Source: Brucella pituitosa
Lineage (GTDB): Bacteria; Pseudomonadota; Alphaproteobacteria; Rhizobiales; Rhizobiaceae
Assembly: GCF_003049685.1 (NCBI RefSeq)
Contig: NZ_PYSY02000002.1
Span: forward strand, 744,001 to 808,000
Reading direction: 5' to 3'
DNA: 64,000 bases
Positions within the stretch are counted from its first letter, which is position 1. Every line of letters begins with the position of its first letter. Below are positions 61,269-64,000 of this stretch, piece by piece. The notes below the pieces were generated by a model. The model saw only the letters and a list, made by a program, of their open reading frames with translations. It was not told where the DNA came from and searched no databases. Position numbers and translations under genes: made by a program.

Positions 61269-62327
61269 CTATGTCCGCATCGGCATAATTACGCACCTAT
61301 ACCCCGGCCTGCTCGCCGACGTGATGAGCGCAGGCGAACCGGCATCTGCCATTGACATCGTTATTTCATCCGCACCAAATGCTGCCATGAGGTCGGTGAC
61401 ATACTGACCGTTGAAACCGATCGTCAGCGGCTCGCTGCTGAAATTGACTTCCATCTCCTCGGTAGCGTCGCCGCGATCTGGATTAGCGACATTCAATGTC
61501 AGAGCATCAGAGGCAAATGAGAAGCGAACGGCCTTCCCACGTTCGCTGGCGATGACCGACGTGCGACCGACAGCTTCGCGCAGTGCTTTTGCCGACAGCG
61601 TAGCGACACGCTCTGATGGTTTTGGAATAACGCGCTCGTAATCCGGATATGTGCCGTCGACCAGCTTCGACAAGATTACAGTCGAACCGCTCTCAACCAT
61701 GACCTTATTCGATGACAACGAAACTGACACGACGCCGGTCGGCAGCAAGGACAGCAGCTTGTTAGGCAGAATGACGGGAGTAAACGTCGCTTCCTGCTCA
61801 ATGCGTGTCGATGCAAGGCGATGACCATCTGTCGCCGTGGCAACGATATGGCTGTCCTTCGCTTCCAGAAAAACGCCGCAGAGATAATAGCGAGTTTCTT
61901 CCGTGCTGACAGCAAACTGCACTTCCTGCACGAGTGATGCCAGATCTACTTTGATCGTGGTGTCGAAGCTTCCGTGGTTGAAGGATGGGAAGTCAGCAGC
62001 TGGCAGCGTGTCCAGCTTGAAGCGACTTTTCCCAGATTTAACGACCAGATAACTGCCGTCGGCTTCCAAATTAACGTCGCCAGTTGCCTTCTTGGCAATG
62101 TCTGCAAGCAACTTGCCTGCAACCGTGACTGTGCCGTCCTGACTGTCCAGAACCGGCAAGCTGGTGCTGATTTCCAGATCAAGATTTGTACCGGTGATGC
62201 TCAGCTGTCCTTTGTCCGCGGACAAGAGCACGTTGCCAAGAATTGGGATTGTCGTTCTGGCCTCGACTGCCTTTGTCACGGTCGACAAGGCATGCGCAAG
62301 CTGCGCTCGGTCAAGCGTTACCCGCAT
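61269..62327 (-). CDS. dnaN: DNA polymerase III beta subunit (sliding clamp)
   Basis: This 352-residue protein has the three-domain clamp pattern: TTIPILGNVLL, LPAADFPSF, ATDGHRLA, DGTYPDYERVIP and the terminal CVIMPMR. It is slightly shorter than host DnaN. No polymerase was recognised in the window, so the clamp may tether the host or a downstream phage polymerase. ATG follows a GAGGAGAAA site. It lies between the DUF669 and Cas4-like genes. Confidence 0.95.
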   Translation of the reverse strand: MRVTLDRAQLAHALSTVTKAVEARTTIPILGNVLLSADKGQLSITGTNLDLEISTSLPVLDSQDGTVTVAGKLLADIAKKATGDVNLEADGSYLVVKSGKSRFKLDTLPAADFPSFNHGSFDTTIKVDLASLVQEVQFAVSTEETRYYLCGVFLEAKDSHIVATATDGHRLASTRIEQEATFTPVILPNKLLSLLPTGVVSVSLSSNKVMVESGSTVILSKLVDGTYPDYERVIPKPSERVATLSAKALREAVGRTSVIASERGKAVRFSFASDALTLNVANPDRGDATEEMEVNFSSEPLTIGFNGQYVTDLMAAFGADEITMSMADAGSPALITSASRPGYRCVIMPMRT

Positions 62328-62383
62328 GGGTTTCTCCTCGTGTTGGTGGTAGGCGCGGCTGGTGACCGCGCCGTGGTTGGTTC

Positions 62384-62943
62384 TTACTTAGACCAGGGAC
62401 GGCTGCCCGCAGCTTTTGCAGGCTGCGCTGGCTTGTTGTTGTTTGCAGCTGCAGGGCGGTTGTCATTGGCTGGTCGCTGCGCTGCCGCCGCAGGCTGCTG
62501 AGCGTCAATGCTCGGCTCAGGCACGTTATTTTCGTCGGGGAAGAAATATTTCTTGATCTCGGCGCGCGCCGGATACTGGCCGTCCTTTGAAGGCTTGCCG
62601 AGGGCCACTCGCACCGTGAACGACTTGAAGAGCAGGTCGTCGGTGTCTTCTACCGAGGACATTTCGAGCGCGCGGCAAAGGCTGGCGAACTGCCGCTGGC
62701 CGATCTCTGCGCCTGCGGATTCTTATTCTCGATGTTGTAGTTGTTGAACAGCTTGCGATCAGCATATTCAACAGGCTCGAGCACCTTCATCGTGGTTTTC
62801 AGAATCGTGCCGCTGCCGGTAGATGTTGCGGCAACGTCGGCCGCTTCGATTTCCATCTTGTATGTGCCGTTCGGCAGCTCGGAATAGTCCGACTGCGTCG
62901 TGTCGTGTTGGGTGGCGTCAAACGCCGTTCCAAGTCTCGCCAT
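62384..62943 (-). pseudogene. DUF669-like ssDNA-binding protein, one frameshift
   Basis: The first frame runs SELPNGTYKMEIEAADV ... LFNNYNIENKNPQAQ, the DUF669 pattern. The expected continuation (IGQRQFASLCRALEM) lies in another frame, reached if one base is added near 62704-62712. The second part continues to a Pro/Ala/Asn-rich C-terminus (RPANDNRPAAANNN) like that of SSBs. Restored length is 186 residues. Proteins of this type accompany phage AAA ATPases such as the upstream gene. Confidence 0.75.
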
Positions 62944-62983
62944 GTGTTAGTTCCTCGTGTTGGTGATGTGGTGAATGCGCAGA

Positions 62984-63226
62984 TTAAGATTTTGCGCGAA
63001 ACACGGTGGGTCGGAAGAACCCACCGATGAAGCCAAGCGCAGCGCCAATCTGCCAAAGTGACAAGTGACCAGCATTCACGCCTAACGCTGCAAGGAATTC
63101 CTGCACTGTTTCAGTGAAGAAGAAACCGACAACCCATCCCGAAAACGCGCCAAAGAGAACGCCGATTAGCGGTGCAAAGAAAAGGATGGCGGCAACCGTG
63201 ACCAGTCCCGCTAGTGCTTTTTCCAT
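62984..63226 (-). CDS. Small two-pass membrane protein
   Basis: This 80-residue protein has two or three hydrophobic segments with GxxxG patterns (GVLFGAFSGWVVGFFF, IGAALGFIGGFF). Its start overlaps the stop of the AAA gene (TGATG). It lies in the replication operon, where a membrane protein is unexpected. No family recognised. Confidence 0.6.
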   Translation of the reverse strand: MEKALAGLVTVAAILFFAPLIGVLFGAFSGWVVGFFFTETVQEFLAALGVNAGHLSLWQIGAALGFIGGFFRPTVFRAKS

Positions 63227-63999
63227 CAAGCAGCCTCCTGCAGCGTGACCGGCCAATACTTCGCAAGCTCGGCGAAGCCCTGCCCTTTGCGGTATGGAAC
63301 GGCGTCGGGCATTGAATAGCGGTTCTTGGCATTGAAGCCAGCACCTTCATTCAGATGGATCTGGCGCTCTTTGCCGCCCTCTGCATGAGCGACCTTTGTC
63401 TGGCGCGCGACTTCCTTTTCCTTGATTGAAACGCGATAGTTCATGAACGCCACAACGTCAGACTTCTCGCGAACAAGTGCGTTGGCGCGCTTGTGAAGCT
63501 TCGGCTGATACCTCGAATAAGGATCGGTCGTCGGGCTATCGAACCGGACAATCTCGGGGTGGGCAAGGATGACCACATAAATGCCAGCTTGCGCGAGCGC
63601 CGACAGGGCCGACATGAGCTCATTCCATTCGGTGTCAGCTTCCACGTAGCCTTTTCCGAATCCAGCTTCCTCAATACTGGTGATGCCAAGGCGGGCACAG
63701 GTCGCAGCCCAGACAAGCGGTTCGAGGCCGTCCGCGCTGTCAATAATGACGGTGCGCCGATCGTGCTCAACTGTCAGCAGTTCGCCGATAATGTTGAGCA
63801 AGTCGTCGAAGCTTTCAATCGTGCCTGGCGTTGCCATTTCGACGTCGGACGGCGGACGCTCGCCTTCTGTGGCCAGATAGATCGGATCTGGAAACTCAGC
63901 GGCAAGACTGGTCTTTCCGATGCCGTCGACGCCATACAAAAGCATGACTGGCGGGTCGTTTCTCTTCGTCGATTTGAGGCTTGATAGGCTGATAGCCAT
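63226..63999 (-). CDS. AAA ATPase (Sak4/ATP-binding phage recombination type)
   Basis: This 257-residue RecA-like ATPase has Walker A YGVDGIGKTSL, FPDPIYLATEGE and Walker B TVIIDSADGL. Such proteins pair with DUF669/SSB-like proteins in single-strand annealing. The ATG at 63999 is the first visible; a longer upstream extension beyond the window cannot be excluded but is not needed. Confidence 0.85.
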   Translation of the reverse strand: MAISLSSLKSTKRNDPPVMLLYGVDGIGKTSLAAEFPDPIYLATEGERPPSDVEMATPGTIESFDDLLNIIGELLTVEHDRRTVIIDSADGLEPLVWAATCARLGITSIEEAGFGKGYVEADTEWNELMSALSALAQAGIYVVILAHPEIVRFDSPTTDPYSRYQPKLHKRANALVREKSDVVAFMNYRVSIKEKEVARQTKVAHAEGGKERQIHLNEGAGFNAKNRYSMPDAVPYRKGQGFAELAKYWPVTLQEAA

Positions 64000-64000
64000 A

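Larger units (their letters stand above)
1..64000. mobile_element. Outer siphovirus-type prophage (incomplete at both ends)
   Basis: The minus strand carries a classical long-tailed phage order from right to left: replication genes, HNH, TerS, TerL, portal, ClpP-type protease, HK97-fold capsid, connectors, tail tube, tail chaperone, tape measure, distal tail, J-like protein, tail fibre and lysis genes. The order is interrupted by a second element at 29334-45974. No integrase, repressor or attachment site of the outer phage lies in the window, so a lysogenic rather than lytic lifestyle is inferred from the cargo genes and genomic context. Confidence 0.9.

Overview
The window is almost entirely phage-derived DNA from an alphaproteobacterium of the Hyphomicrobiales. 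The Brucella/Ochrobactrum group is the best guess. This rests on GTA-like tail chaperones, a DUF982 protein, an alphaproteobacterial-type CspA and bS21, and a prim-pol replication module. No ordinary chromosomal block, rRNA, tRNA or CRISPR array was recognised.

There are two nested elements. The OUTER one is a long-tailed (siphovirus-type) phage, read mostly on the minus strand from right to left. From 64.0 to 51.8 kb it carries replication and recombination genes: AAA ATPase, DUF669 protein, DnaN sliding clamp, Cas4-like nuclease, HNH nucleases, SF2 helicase, two DNA adenine methyltransferases, prim-pol/helicase. From 51.8 to 47.4 kb is a mixed accessory stretch: MgtC-like and YciF-like proteins, a VRR-NUC nuclease, small plus-strand genes. 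Then come HNH, TerS and the first quarter of the large terminase (46.4 kb). The rest of the terminase resumes at 29.34 kb, followed by portal, ClpP-type protease, capsid, connectors, tail tube, tail chaperone with a probable -1 frameshift, tape measure, distal tail, J-like protein and tail fibre. A glycosyltransferase/methyltransferase cargo island follows, then a lysis cassette (GH19 endolysin, Rz/Rz1). The phage attachment sites, integrase and repressor lie outside the window.

The INNER element (29,334-45,974, about 16.6 kb) sits inside the outer phage's terL gene. It is flanked by a 23-bp direct repeat, and joining the flanks restores a continuous terminase frame. It encodes a tyrosine integrase, an AlpA/excisionase-like HTH protein, and a winged-helix replication protein whose gene contains four evenly spaced 18-bp dyad iterons like the lambda origin. 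It also has its own TerS/TerL, portal, protease-capsid fusion, connectors, tail tube, tail chaperones, a shorter tape measure and a Doc-type toxin-antitoxin pair. No tail-tip, receptor-binding, lysis or CI-type repressor gene was found. I infer a capsid-forming satellite, or a reduced prophage, that depends on a helper for tail tip and lysis. It blocks packaging by the phage it occupies until it excises.

Plus-strand cargo genes interrupt the outer late operon. The most striking is an island inside the tail module (16.6-18.2 kb) with a cold-shock protein and ribosomal protein bS21.

Several outer-phage genes are frameshifted: endolysin, capsule-type transferase and tail-fibre chaperone have two indels each, and the DUF669 gene has one. 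The six indels left of 9.1 kb are all single-base gains, five of them in runs of 5-6 identical bases, so homopolymer sequencing error must be excluded before calling decay. An HNH-AP2 gene carries an in-frame TGA.
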